DNA of 64,000 nt from Chitinophagaceae bacterium (GTDB taxonomy: Bacteria; Bacteroidota; Bacteroidia; Chitinophagales; Chitinophagaceae), in assembly GCA_016720775.1 (NCBI GenBank), contig JADKJX010000001.1, positions 806,001 through 870,000 on the forward strand, read 5' to 3'. Under the pieces are notes generated by a model that was not told where the DNA came from, searched no databases, and worked only from the letters and a program-made list of their open reading frames with translations. The translations under genes and the position numbers were made by a program. Of this stretch, positions 26,012 to 35,078 are shown one piece after another (position 1 is the first letter of the stretch; each line of letters begins with the position of its first letter).

Positions 26012-29000
26012 ATGAAAAAAAGCTGCTTATATTTTTCACTCACATTTTTTTTGATCGGCCAGCTACGGGTAGCGGCACAAAATAACGACCTGCCCGTTCG
26101 ATTCAAGGCGGGTAATTTTATTACCGGAAATAATATCCAGCGGCAAAATTTTCAGAAAGATAACCTGCAGCCTTCTTTTTTTGGCAATGAGTTTTATGTG
26201 TTGGTGCAGTTCTCAAAACTACCTTCTGCCGAAATAAAACAATCTTTGAAAACTGCCGGTGTTCAGTTGCTGAACTATATACCCGGCAATGCCTGGTTTG
26301 CCAGCATAAAAAAGGATTTTAATTTTTCCACTGCAGATAAATTTGCGATCATTTCCATCAATAATATTCCTTCTCTTTATAAGATCGATAGAGATGTTCT
26401 TTCTTACCGGGCAAATGACGACAATGTTTTTGCAGTCAGTTACTATCCCTCATTGAGCAGAACTGTTGTAATGATGGAACTGCAAAAAGCCGGGGCCGAC
26501 ATTCTCACTACAAAATTTAACAACACGGCTGTTGTATTCATCCGGCCAACTCAAAATAACATCAATGCATTGGCGGCTTTGCCCTTTGTGAGTTTTATAA
26601 GTCTTCAGTCACTTACAGACAAACCACTGAATTATAAAAGTGTGGGCATGCATGGCGTAAGCAGTTTGCTTTCTGCATCCGGAAGAAATTTAAGTGGCAA
26701 AGGGATCGCTGTTGGAATAGGAGATAACTCCGAAGTGTCTACAGCACATCTTGATTTTACAGGAAGGGTTATCAGCCGGGTGTCATTCCCGATCAGTTTT
26801 CACGGCATTCATGTTACGGGCACGGTGGCGGGTGCCGGGTTACTTAATCCGAAGTACAACGGGATGGCGCCACGGTCAACCATTGTAAGCCAGTACCTGA
26901 GTGATATCATTACCAATACCCCAACCTATGTTACCGATTATAACATGATCGCCACCAATAATTCCTACACAGCAGCCGATGACAGTTGTGCAGGAAGCGG
27001 CGTGTATGATATATTGAGTAATTATACCGATGCACAGATGAAAACCTATGAACAGGTTTTGCATGTTGTTTCTGCAGGCAATGACGGAACCTATACCTGT
27101 TCGCCTTTTCCAATTTCTTTCGCCACGGTTAAAACCGGGTACCAATGTGCAAAGAATGTTTTAACAGTGGGTGCCATGGATTCAAATTATGTGATCGCCG
27201 ATTTCAGCAGCCGTGGCCCGGTGCAGGACGGAAGACTGAAGCCGGAAATTGTTGCTGATGGAGTTAATGTTTACTCTACCAGGCAATTTAATACGTACGG
27301 AAATAACAGCGGAACGAGCATGTCGGGGCCTGTAGTTGCCGGAGCTGTTACCATATTGAATGAACAGTATCGAAAATTAAATGGCGGCGCCGTTCCCAAA
27401 GCTTCTTTAATAAAAGCACTGCTTTGCAATAATGCTGAAGACCTGGGTAATCCCGGGCCTGATTATACATTTGGTTTTGGTATGCTCAATGCCCGTAAGG
27501 CGGTTGAAGCAATGGAAGGCAACCGTTATTTCATAAACAGTGCAACTCCTTCCACAAATACCATTGCAGTTCCGGCAGGCGTAAGGCGGTTAAAAGTTAT
27601 GTTGTATTGGGCTGATCCTGCAGCTGCAGCTAATGCAGGCAGTACATTGATCAATGATCTTGATCTGGCCGTTACAGCACCTGGCCCGGTAACGCATCTT
27701 CCATTGATACTGGATGCAACCCCGGCGAATGTAAATGCAAATGCAACTGAAGGGGCTGACCATATAAATAATATCGAACAGGTTGTGATCGATAACCCTG
27801 CTGCAGGAAATTATGATCTTAATGTAAGCGCCTTCGCTATTCCACAAGGGCCGCAGGAATACGTACTCACATATTCAATGGAGATGAACGGCATTACCGT
27901 TGAATATCCTTTCGGCGGAGAAAAACTATCACCCGGTGAAATTGAAACAATCCGCTGGACTGCTTATGGCGATGAGTCCAATACATTCACGCTGGAATAT
28001 TTTGACGGTACTTCCTGGAATGTAATTGATGCTGCAGTTCCTGCAACGGCAAGATCATACTACTGGACAGTTCCTGCTACAGTAAATAATAATTACCGCA
28101 TCCGGGTGAGCAGAAACTCTTCCGCATATACCGATCAGAGTGATTATGATTTTGCAGTGATCGGTCAGCCGACCCTTAATACGCCAACGGTTCCCTGCGA
28201 GGGATTTGTTCAGTTAGATTGGGCTGCCATCACCGGCGCTACATCGTATGATATCTGGCAGCAGAAAGGCGATTCGATGGCCATCATCGGCAACACAGCA
28301 TCACTTACCTATTTAGTGCAGGGATTAAACAGCACCACCACTTATTGGTTTGGCGTAAGTGCAAATAACGGAGCGGTTGGTGGGCGACGATCGATCTCTA
28401 AAAGCTCAACAGCTTCATCGGGTACATGTACGCTGTCTGTTTTTGATAACAACTTTAAAGCGGTTTCGATAAGTGCGCCGGTTAGCGGAAGACAATTGAC
28501 ATCTTCTGCATTAACAGCAACAGAGCAAATAAAATTCACTATTAAGAATTTGGATAATGCTGCATCATCCGGCAGTTATGACCTGTACTACCAGGTAAAC
28601 AGCAACACCCCGGTAATGGAAACCAGTTCAACCGTAGTGAATTCACTTGCCACAAGATTGTATACATTCACTACCACTGCCGATCTTTCTGCCACCGGCA
28701 TATATATTATTAAAGCATGGGTGAAAAGAACAGGGGATGTACAGCCGCTGGATGATACCGTTTCTGTTACCATAAAAAATCTTGCAAACCCATTGATCAG
28801 CCTGCCGCAAACAGATGGTTTTGAAACGGCGCTGGCAAAAGATTATACAGCTAATACCACCGGGCTTGACAGCATCGACAAAGTGGATTTTAAGACCAAC
28901 ACAATACGGGGAAGGGCAAGAACCTTTGTGAACACCGGGTTTGCACACAGCGGAAACAGGGCGGTCACGCTTGACCAGTTTGTTTACAACGCGGCATTAA

Positions 29001-31291
29001 CAACCGACAGCATGTTGATGACCTATAACCTGAACAGTTATAATTCGGGCAACCAGTTGCGGCTGGATTTTTATTATAAGAACCACGGGCAGGATAATAA
29101 CGCCAATAATAAAGTGTGGATACGGGGCAGTGATACAAAGCCATGGATACAGGCCTATGACCTTGTTGCAAACCAGGGAGCATTAGGTGAATGGAAACAT
29201 GCCGTGATTAATGTTAATGATGTGCTGGATACTGCTTCGCCTGCGCAGCCCATCGGAACCAGTTTCCAGGTAAAATTTGGTGAGCAGGGAAATACTTCTG
29301 CCAACAATCCAAACCCGATCATTGACCAGGATGATGGGTATACATTTGATGACGTGACGATCAAAGAAGCAGCAAATGACATCGGCATACTCAGCATCCT
29401 GTCACCATCCAAAACCGGTTGCGGAACTTATGGAAGTCAGCCTGTTTCATTGCAGATAAAAAATTACAGCTCCGGCGCCTTCACCAACGTTCCTGTTTAT
29501 TACCGGGTAAATGGCGGGCCTCCGGTAATGGAAACCATCGCTTCCTTACCCCCGGGCGTTTACACACATACATTCGCTGCGCCGGAAAATCTTACCATTA
29601 ATACCGATTACAATTTTGATTTCTGGGTGAATGAGCCAACGGATAATTATAATAATAATGACAGCGTGCTGAACTATGCATTTCATGCCAGCCAGGTAAT
29701 AAATACATTTCCTTACTTAGAAGGATTTGAAAGCAATGACGGAGGCTGGTACAGCAAAGGTTCCAACAACAGCTGGCAATGGGGCACACCCGCTAAAACC
29801 ACCATTAATAAAGCAGCCAATGGAACCAAAGCTTGGGTAACGTCACTTACCGGCAATTATAAAAACAATGAACTGTCTTATTTGTATTCACCATGCTTTA
29901 ACCTGAGTGGAATGACGCAGCCGGTTTTATCATTCAGCCATATTTTTGAAATTGAAGACGGCACACCGGCAGATTATAACTGGGTTGAGTATTCAACCAA
30001 CGGCGGGATAACCTGGAGCCGTTTGGGAACAAACGGCGTGGGAACAAACTGGTATAATGATCCCACCGGAAAAAATCAATGGCGCACCTCACTTACCACC
30101 TGGCATGTGGCAAGCACCGATATTCCAACCACCGGAACCAACGTACGCTTCCGTTTTGTAATGTCAAGCGATATGGGCTATAACCTGGATGGAGTGGGTA
30201 TTGATGATATTCATGTGTTTGATAAAAAACTTATTTATTCAAGTACCCCTTCAACCGGATCAACGCAGGCCGTAAGCGGAACAAACTGGATACACTTTAA
30301 TGCTGCTGATGGAAAACGGTTTGCCTCCATAAATCCAAACGGGTTTGACCTGGGCAATACCTCTGTATTTGTATATCCGTATACAGGGGCTGTACGAATA
30401 AGTAATAATCAATATTACTTAGACAGGAATATTGTGATCCGGCCAACCAATACACCGGGGGGGTATGTTTCCGTTCGTTTTTATTTTACCGATACAGAAG
30501 CGAAGAACCTGGTTGCAGCCACAGGTTGCGGAGCATGCAGCAAACCTAAAGACCCATATGAGTTGGGTGTGACCAAATACAGCAGTGGGACGGGAATAGA
30601 GGAAAACGGTACACTGACCGATAATTTTGCCGGATCTTATATGTATATACTGCCGGCTAATACAGAAATAGTGCCTTACGATAATGGCTACTATGCTGAA
30701 TTCCCGGTTAATAGTTTCAGTGAATTCTGGCTTAACAACGGCGGAACAACCGGCGACCAACCCCTGCCCATCAACTTAATATCTTTTGAAGCGATCAAAC
30801 AAACCAACAGCGTATTGCTTCAATGGGTCACAGCAAATGAAGTGAACAGCAGTAAGTTCATTGTTGAACGAAGCGGCGACGGAACCAATTACATCAGCAT
30901 TGGAACAGTGCCGGCAAAAAATACAGCAGGCAATAATTATTATAACCTGACCGACATGCAGCCAATAGCCGGGTTAAATTATTACCGCCTGAAAATGGTT
31001 GACAAAGACAATGCGTATCAATATTCACCCGTGCGAAAGATCAACTTCAATAATACCGGGGATGATATTACCGTGTATCCAAATCCTGTCATCAATGCAA
31101 CATTGTTCATTGCTTCATCGGGTAATTGTACCCGGGCATTGCTGTATGATGCAACGGGCAAACTCATTAAAACATTTGCACTGCAGGGAAGAAGCAATAC
31201 ACTGAATCTCGCAGGCATTGCTAAAGGTGTTTACCAACTCAAAATTTTTACAGAAAACGCTGTGAAAACGGAAAAGATACTGATTCAATAA
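26012..31291 (+). CDS. Giant secreted subtilisin-like protease with T9SS sorting domain
   Basis: 1759 residues. A signal peptide (MKKSCLYFSLTFFLIGQLRVAAQ) sets the start 19 codons after the first in-frame ATG. The S8 catalytic residues are Asp238 (GIGDNSEV), His267 (FHGIHVTGTVAG) and Ser436 (NNSGTSMSGP), with the oxyanion-hole region VVSAGNDG. After the protease come a beta-sandwich region, a fibronectin type III-like segment (AITGATSYDIW), CARDB-like repeats (for example SGAFTNVPVYYRVNG), MAM/cleaved-adhesin-like jelly rolls (FESNDGGWYSKG), and a C-terminal T9SS type A sorting domain (VYPNPVINATLFIA to KTEKILIQ). The protein is therefore exported and probably attached to the cell surface. 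It stands alone, divergent from mfd. The target is unknown. Confidence 0.9.
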   Translation: MKKSCLYFSLTFFLIGQLRVAAQNNDLPVRFKAGNFITGNNIQRQNFQKDNLQPSFFGNEFYVLVQFSKLPSAEIKQSLKTAGVQLLNYIPGNAWFASIKKDFNFSTADKFAIISINNIPSLYKIDRDVLSYRANDDNVFAVSYYPSLSRTVVMMELQKAGADILTTKFNNTAVVFIRPTQNNINALAALPFVSFISLQSLTDKPLNYKSVGMHGVSSLLSASGRNLSGKGIAVGIGDNSEVSTAHLDFTGRVISRVSFPISFHGIHVTGTVAGAGLLNPKYNGMAPRSTIVSQYLSDIITNTPTYVTDYNMIATNNSYTAADDSCAGSGVYDILSNYTDAQMKTYEQVLHVVSAGNDGTYTCSPFPISFATVKTGYQCAKNVLTVGAMDSNYVIADFSSRGPVQDGRLKPEIVADGVNVYSTRQFNTYGNNSGTSMSGPVVAGAVTILNEQYRKLNGGAVPKASLIKALLCNNAEDLGNPGPDYTFGFGMLNARKAVEAMEGNRYFINSATPSTNTIAVPAGVRRLKVMLYWADPAAAANAGSTLINDLDLAVTAPGPVTHLPLILDATPANVNANATEGADHINNIEQVVIDNPAAGNYDLNVSAFAIPQGPQEYVLTYSMEMNGITVEYPFGGEKLSPGEIETIRWTAYGDESNTFTLEYFDGTSWNVIDAAVPATARSYYWTVPATVNNNYRIRVSRNSSAYTDQSDYDFAVIGQPTLNTPTVPCEGFVQLDWAAITGATSYDIWQQKGDSMAIIGNTASLTYLVQGLNSTTTYWFGVSANNGAVGGRRSISKSSTASSGTCTLSVFDNNFKAVSISAPVSGRQLTSSALTATEQIKFTIKNLDNAASSGSYDLYYQVNSNTPVMETSSTVVNSLATRLYTFTTTADLSATGIYIIKAWVKRTGDVQPLDDTVSVTIKNLANPLISLPQTDGFETALAKDYTANTTGLDSIDKVDFKTNTIRGRARTFVNTGFAHSGNRAVTLDQFVYNAALTTDSMLMTYNLNSYNSGNQLRLDFYYKNHGQDNNANNKVWIRGSDTKPWIQAYDLVANQGALGEWKHAVINVNDVLDTASPAQPIGTSFQVKFGEQGNTSANNPNPIIDQDDGYTFDDVTIKEAANDIGILSILSPSKTGCGTYGSQPVSLQIKNYSSGAFTNVPVYYRVNGGPPVMETIASLPPGVYTHTFAAPENLTINTDYNFDFWVNEPTDNYNNNDSVLNYAFHASQVINTFPYLEGFESNDGGWYSKGSNNSWQWGTPAKTTINKAANGTKAWVTSLTGNYKNNELSYLYSPCFNLSGMTQPVLSFSHIFEIEDGTPADYNWVEYSTNGGITWSRLGTNGVGTNWYNDPTGKNQWRTSLTTWHVASTDIPTTGTNVRFRFVMSSDMGYNLDGVGIDDIHVFDKKLIYSSTPSTGSTQAVSGTNWIHFNAADGKRFASINPNGFDLGNTSVFVYPYTGAVRISNNQYYLDRNIVIRPTNTPGGYVSVRFYFTDTEAKNLVAATGCGACSKPKDPYELGVTKYSSGTGIEENGTLTDNFAGSYMYILPANTEIVPYDNGYYAEFPVNSFSEFWLNNGGTTGDQPLPINLISFEAIKQTNSVLLQWVTANEVNSSKFIVERSGDGTNYISIGTVPAKNTAGNNYYNLTDMQPIAGLNYYRLKMVDKDNAYQYSPVRKINFNNTGDDITVYPNPVINATLFIASSGNCTRALLYDATGKLIKTFALQGRSNTLNLAGIAKGVYQLKIFTENAVKTEKILIQ

Positions 31292-31314
31292 CTGTTAGTT
31301 TTTACAGGACCTGC

Positions 31315-31345
31315 TATGTGTTCTATGTTTCTATGTGGTTCAACC
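31315..31345. repeat. ATGTG/CTATG-type low-complexity repeat
   Basis: GTGTTCTATGTTTCTATGTG and GTTC form near tandem copies of a TCTATGTG-like unit, another member of the spacer repeat style, placed between the protease and the FNR-like gene. Confidence 0.5.
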
Positions 31346-31408
31346 GGTTTTCCCTTTCACGAAAGTATTTTTATTCCATTTCTTTGTACCTTCCCGCAAA
31401 CATAATTA

Positions 31409-32128
31409 ATGGCATTAGAACCATGGCGGACCGGTCATGTTATCCGGGTAGAAAATGAAACCAAGAACACGAAGAGGTACTGGATACAGGTGCCTGAACT
31501 AACTTTCTTCGATTTCAGTCCCGGCCAGTTCGTTACCCTTGATCTTCCCATTCACGAAAAACAAAACAAGCGCTGGCGCAGCTATTCCATCGCCTCCTGG
31601 CCCGATGGCAGCAATGTATTTGAATTGATCATTGTATTAGACAGGAGAGGGGCCGGGACCAACTACCTTTTTGAAAATGTGACCGTTGGTTCAACCGTTA
31701 CATTCCGTGGGCCGCAGGGAGTATTCACGTTAAAAGAACCATTGGAAAAAGAATTATTTTTTATCTGTACCGGCACCGGCATTGCACCTTTCCGCAGCAT
31801 GGTAAACCATATAAAGAATAAAGGGATAGCTCATCATGGCATCAATCTCATATTTGGTTGCCGCACACGGGAGACCTTACTATATTATGATGAAATGAAA
31901 GCCCTGCAGGCGGTTATGCCGGGCTTCCGGTATGTGCCGGTTCTGTCGAGAGAAGAATGGGAGGGCAGGAGTGGTTATGTGCATCCTGTTTATGAAGAAC
32001 TCTGTGCAGATAAAAGACCAGCTAACTTTTTCTTATGTGGATGGAAAGGCATGATCGACGAAGCAAAGAAAAGGATCATGGACATGGGGTACGACAGAAA
32101 AGATATTCATGTGGAGATATATGGGTGA
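31409..32128 (+). CDS. Ferredoxin-NADP reductase-like flavoprotein
   Basis: A 239-residue FAD-binding oxidoreductase of the ferredoxin reductase superfamily. RSYSIAS (from residue 57 on) is the FAD-binding RxYS motif, and ICTGTGIAPFRSMVNHI the nucleotide-binding glycine motif. The C-terminus (HVEIYG) is short, resembling plant-type FNR and flavohemoprotein reductase domains. Such enzymes pass electrons between NAD(P)H and ferredoxin or flavodoxin. It is 138 bases upstream of nuoA on the same strand. Since nuoEFG are absent, it may contribute to electron exchange with ferredoxin, but no direct link is shown. Confidence 0.85.
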   Translation: MALEPWRTGHVIRVENETKNTKRYWIQVPELTFFDFSPGQFVTLDLPIHEKQNKRWRSYSIASWPDGSNVFELIIVLDRRGAGTNYLFENVTVGSTVTFRGPQGVFTLKEPLEKELFFICTGTGIAPFRSMVNHIKNKGIAHHGINLIFGCRTRETLLYYDEMKALQAVMPGFRYVPVLSREEWEGRSGYVHPVYEELCADKRPANFFLCGWKGMIDEAKKRIMDMGYDRKDIHVEIYG

Positions 32129-32222
32129 TGTTTTCAGCCGGTATAAAAACCATGACAAATATCATCCGGCAAAATGATAAATACCATGCTTGCATAGAAG
32201 CCTGTTGAAACCATTTTTTCAG

Positions 32223-32229
32223 TAACTTG
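32223..32229 (+). promoter_or_regulatory. Putative -7 box upstream of nuoA
   Basis: TAACTTG, one T short of TAnnTTTG, sits within TTTCAGTAACTTGTACC, a motif nearly repeated before the gene at 16948. A TTG lies 15 bases before it. It would start the nuo transcript about 30 bases before nuoA. Confidence 0.35.
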
Positions 32230-32266
32230 TACCATCAAAAATCCTTCATTCAACAACTGATCTCTT

Positions 32267-32617
32267 ATGGGTGCATCTTCCATGATCGTTTTGATTATCG
32301 CAGGGCTTGCTTTTTCCATCATTGCTGTTATGGTTGCCCGGTTCATGACCAGGTCAACAACAAATCCGCAAAAGGGAGAACCCTACGAATGCGGTATCCC
32401 CACGCAGGGAAAGACCTGGATACAATTAAATGTAGGATACTATTTATTTGCCCTGATATTTTTAATTTTCGATGTAGAACTGATATTCATTTTCCCCTGG
32501 GCCGTGGTAGCTAAAAGCGTGGGATGGGTTGCCCTGGTGGAGATCGTGATCTTCTTTTTCATTTTATTTACCGTGTTTCTTTATGCACATAAAAAAGGCG
32601 CTTTGAAATGGAAGTAA
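32267..32617 (+). CDS. nuoA: NADH-quinone oxidoreductase subunit A
   Basis: 116 residues with three membrane segments. The conserved loop PYECGIPTQG and LIFLIFDVELIFIFPWA are diagnostic of NuoA (ND3), which sits at the junction of the peripheral and membrane arms and carries the switch Cys (here in YECGIP). First gene of the nuo operon. Confidence 0.95.
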   Translation: MGASSMIVLIIAGLAFSIIAVMVARFMTRSTTNPQKGEPYECGIPTQGKTWIQLNVGYYLFALIFLIFDVELIFIFPWAVVAKSVGWVALVEIVIFFFILFTVFLYAHKKGALKWK

Positions 32618-32787
32618 GGCCCCCTCAATCCTCCAAGGGGGAAATGAACCGCAGGGACAGATGAACTAAAATAGTATGATGAAGTTCAGTGGTATTTTTT
32701 TTAAATAATAATGCTTAATTAATGAGTGATGCTTCAAATAATTCAGGTTCTTTTAAAGCCCCTCCTTTGGAGGGGTTTGGGGAGGCT
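32618..32787. repeat. Inverted repeat pair spanning the nuoA/nuoB spacer and nuoB start
   Basis: Left arm GGCCCCCTCAATCCTCCAAG and GGGG follows the nuoA stop directly. Right arm at 32755-32787 holds the perfect hairpin CCCCTCCTTTGGAGGGG followed by TTTGGGGAGGCT. The arms are imperfect reverse complements. The right arm lies inside the nuoB frame. Confidence 0.75.
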
Positions 32788-33285
32788 GTGCAGGTTATTG
32801 AAACACCGGGGGGCGGCATTGTATTAAGCAAACTGGATGATGTGATCAACTGGGCCCGGTCAAACTCTTTGTGGCCGCTTACATTTGCTACCAGTTGTTG
32901 TGGTATTGAATATATGGCCGTTGCCGGCGCCAGGTACGACTTTTCAAGATTCGGTTTTGAAGTGGCCCGTGCTTCTCCCCGCCAGGCCGATGTGATCATC
33001 ATCGCCGGAACCATCGTAAATAAGATGGGCCCCGTATTAAAAAGATTATACGACCAGATGGCCGATCCCAAATACGTGATCGCCATGGGAGCCTGTGCCA
33101 TCAGCGGGGGACCGTTCTTTTATAATACGTACTCAGTAGTTAAAGGCGCCGATCATATCATACCGGTGGATGTGTATGTGGCAGGTTGTCCGCCAAGGCC
33201 CGAAGCACTGCTGCATGCATTGATAAGTTTACAGGAAAAGATAAAAGCCGGTATGACGAGAGAACAAATAAAGTCAGGTATATAA
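32722..33285 (+). CDS. nuoB: NADH-quinone oxidoreductase subunit B
   Basis: 187 residues. It binds cluster N2, the last 4Fe-4S cluster before quinone: the ligands are in ATSCCGIEY (tandem Cys), MGACAISGG and AGCPPRPEAL. The N-terminal 22 residues include KAPPLEGFGEA (about 12-22), which is encoded by an inserted spacer repeat, before normal NuoB sequence starts at about IETPGGGIVLSKLDDVINWA. The repeat is in frame and has no stop. Confidence 0.95.
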   Translation: MSDASNNSGSFKAPPLEGFGEAVQVIETPGGGIVLSKLDDVINWARSNSLWPLTFATSCCGIEYMAVAGARYDFSRFGFEVARASPRQADVIIIAGTIVNKMGPVLKRLYDQMADPKYVIAMGACAISGGPFFYNTYSVVKGADHIIPVDVYVAGCPPRPEALLHALISLQEKIKAGMTREQIKSGI

Positions 33286-33291
33286 TATTGT

Positions 33292-33750
33292 ATGAGTAAC
33301 GAGGAACTGAAAACCAAAATAACTGAACTGCTTCCTGCAGCCACATTTGATGAAAGTGGTGAATGGCTCAATATTAACGTTGAGCCTTCCAGTTGGTTAT
33401 CTTTTGCAGGAAAACTCCGCAACAACGATTCCTTATTCTTCGATTATCTTTTTTGCCTTACCTGTATAGACTGGAAGACACATCTTACTATGGTCTGTCA
33501 TCTCAGCTCTACAAAGTATCGCCACAATATTGTTATCAAATCAAAACTGGATGCCGGCAAGCCGGAGATTGAATCGGTAAGCCATATCTGGAAGACGGCT
33601 GATTTTCATGAACGGGAAGTGTATGAAATGTTTGGCGTTAATTTTTTAAATCATCCCGACCTCCGGTTATTGATATTACCCGATGGATGGGAAGGAAAGA
33701 ACCCGATGCGGAAAGATTTTGAAGATGCGGTGAATATGATAAAACTGTAG
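33292..33750 (+). CDS. nuoC: NADH-quinone oxidoreductase subunit C
   Basis: 152 residues of the 30-kDa subunit family: FDYLFCLTCIDW, SVSHIWKTADFHEREVYEMFG and HPDLRLLILPDGWEG near the end are the classic NuoC signature. It is separate from NuoD here (not fused) and follows nuoB by 6 bases. Confidence 0.95.
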   Translation: MSNEELKTKITELLPAATFDESGEWLNINVEPSSWLSFAGKLRNNDSLFFDYLFCLTCIDWKTHLTMVCHLSSTKYRHNIVIKSKLDAGKPEIESVSHIWKTADFHEREVYEMFGVNFLNHPDLRLLILPDGWEGKNPMRKDFEDAVNMIKL

Positions 33751-33858
33751 CCCCCATCCCCTAAAGGGGTGTAAGGCAAGCGTTTTGGAATTTTAAAAAA
33801 ATTAGAAACATAATTTCAATAATAAAACAAAATCAATCCCCCTTTAGGGGATAGGGGC
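33750..33858. repeat. Inverted repeat pair in the nuoC/nuoD spacer
   Basis: Left arm GCCCCCATCCCCTAAAGGGG (33750-33769) and right arm at 33837-33858 (CCCCTTTAGGGGATAGGGGC at its 3' side) are near-perfect reverse complements. The left arm begins at the nuoC stop, the right arm ends directly before the nuoD ATG at 33859. Confidence 0.85.
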
Positions 33859-34975
33859 ATGATTGAAGAAGTAGCAACAACCACCGAAGGTGACTTGGTC
33901 ATCAATGTAGGGACCCCAGCATCCTGCAACACACGGGGTATTGCACCTGGTGATCACGTTGAATGGCGAGACCATTAAAAAGGTGGAGCCCCACCTGGGC
34001 TTTATTCATCGCTCTATTGAGAAAATGTGTGAGAGCCTTACTTACCGGCAGTTCATTTATGTAACAAGCCGCATGGATTATCTTTCAGCACACATTAACA
34101 ACCAGGCTTGCGCCCTGTGTGTGGAAAAAGGAATGCAGATAGAAGTGCCGGAACGGGCACAGGTGATACGAACCATCATGGCCGAACTGACCAGGATCGC
34201 ATCGCATGAATTGTGGTGGGGAGCCATGGCGATGGACATCGGCGCCTTCACGCCATTCTTTCATGCCTTTAGGGAAAGAGAGAAGATCAATGATATCATG
34301 GAAGAAACATGTGGTGCAAGACTAACCATGAATTATATGGTGCCCGGTGGCGTGATGATTGACCTGCACCCGGACTTTCAGCGCAAGGTTAAAGAATTTA
34401 TCACGCTGTTTAAGTTAAAGATCCATGAGTACGATGAACTGGTTACCGGCAATATCATATTCAGGAACCGGATGAAAGATGTTGGCTTTTTATCAAAAGA
34501 AGATGCCATCTCTTATGGATGCAGTGGTCCGGCTGCAAGAGGCAGCGGAGTGAGTTGCGACATACGCAAGCTGTATCCATACGATGCATATAATAAAGTA
34601 CAGTTTGAAGAAGTGATCGAAACAGCCGGTGATTCTTTAGCCCGTTACATGATACGGATAAAAGAAATGAACCAGTCCGTTCATATCATTGAACAGTTGA
34701 TAGACAATATTCCGGAAGGCGATTTCCAGGCTAAGACAAAAGCCGTTTTGAAATTACCCAAGGGAGAATTTTATACAAGGGTGGAAACAGCCAGGGGAGA
34801 ACTGGGTGTATATATAGTAAGTGAAGGAGCAACAACACCGTATCGTATAAAATTCCGTTCGCCGGGATTTTCCAACCTCTCTGCCCTTGATCATATGGCA
34901 AGAGGAAGCAAACTGGGTGACCTGGTGGCGATGATGGGAACGCTGGACCTGGTGATACCGGATATAGACAGATAA
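33859..34975 (+). CDS. nuoD: NADH-quinone oxidoreductase subunit D (one-base frameshift)
   Basis: The 49-kDa subunit, which forms the quinone chamber with NuoB. The ATG at 33859 opens MIEEVATTTEGDLVINVG, then the frame needs a one-base correction in the GGG at 33910-33912 to give the universal GPQHPATHGVLHLVITLNGE. The rest is intact: FIHRSIEKMCE, RMDYLSAHINNQACALCVEK, SYGCSGPAARGSGVSCDIRK and RGELGVYIVSEG. Length without the error is about 371 residues, somewhat short of the usual 400. The error sits in a homopolymer and, as the subunit is indispensable, is probably an assembly artefact. Confidence 0.9.
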
Positions 34976-34990
34976 AAAATTAATAATAAT

Positions 34991-35073
34991 GAACAAGGAG
35001 CAAGGAATGTAGAATAAGGAAGGAATGCCGTTAACTTCAGCATTCATTATTCCTTGTTCCTTGTTCGATATTC
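34991..35073. repeat. Inverted repeat pair in the nuoD/nuoH spacer (AACAAGGA family)
   Basis: Left arm GAACAAGGAGCAAGGAAT (34991-35008), right arm ATTCCTTGTTCCTTGTTC (35049-35066) plus GATATTC. The right arm with GATATTC is identical to 39801-39825 before nuoM. It ends 5 bases before the nuoH ATG. Confidence 0.9.
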
Positions 35074-35078
35074 TAAAG

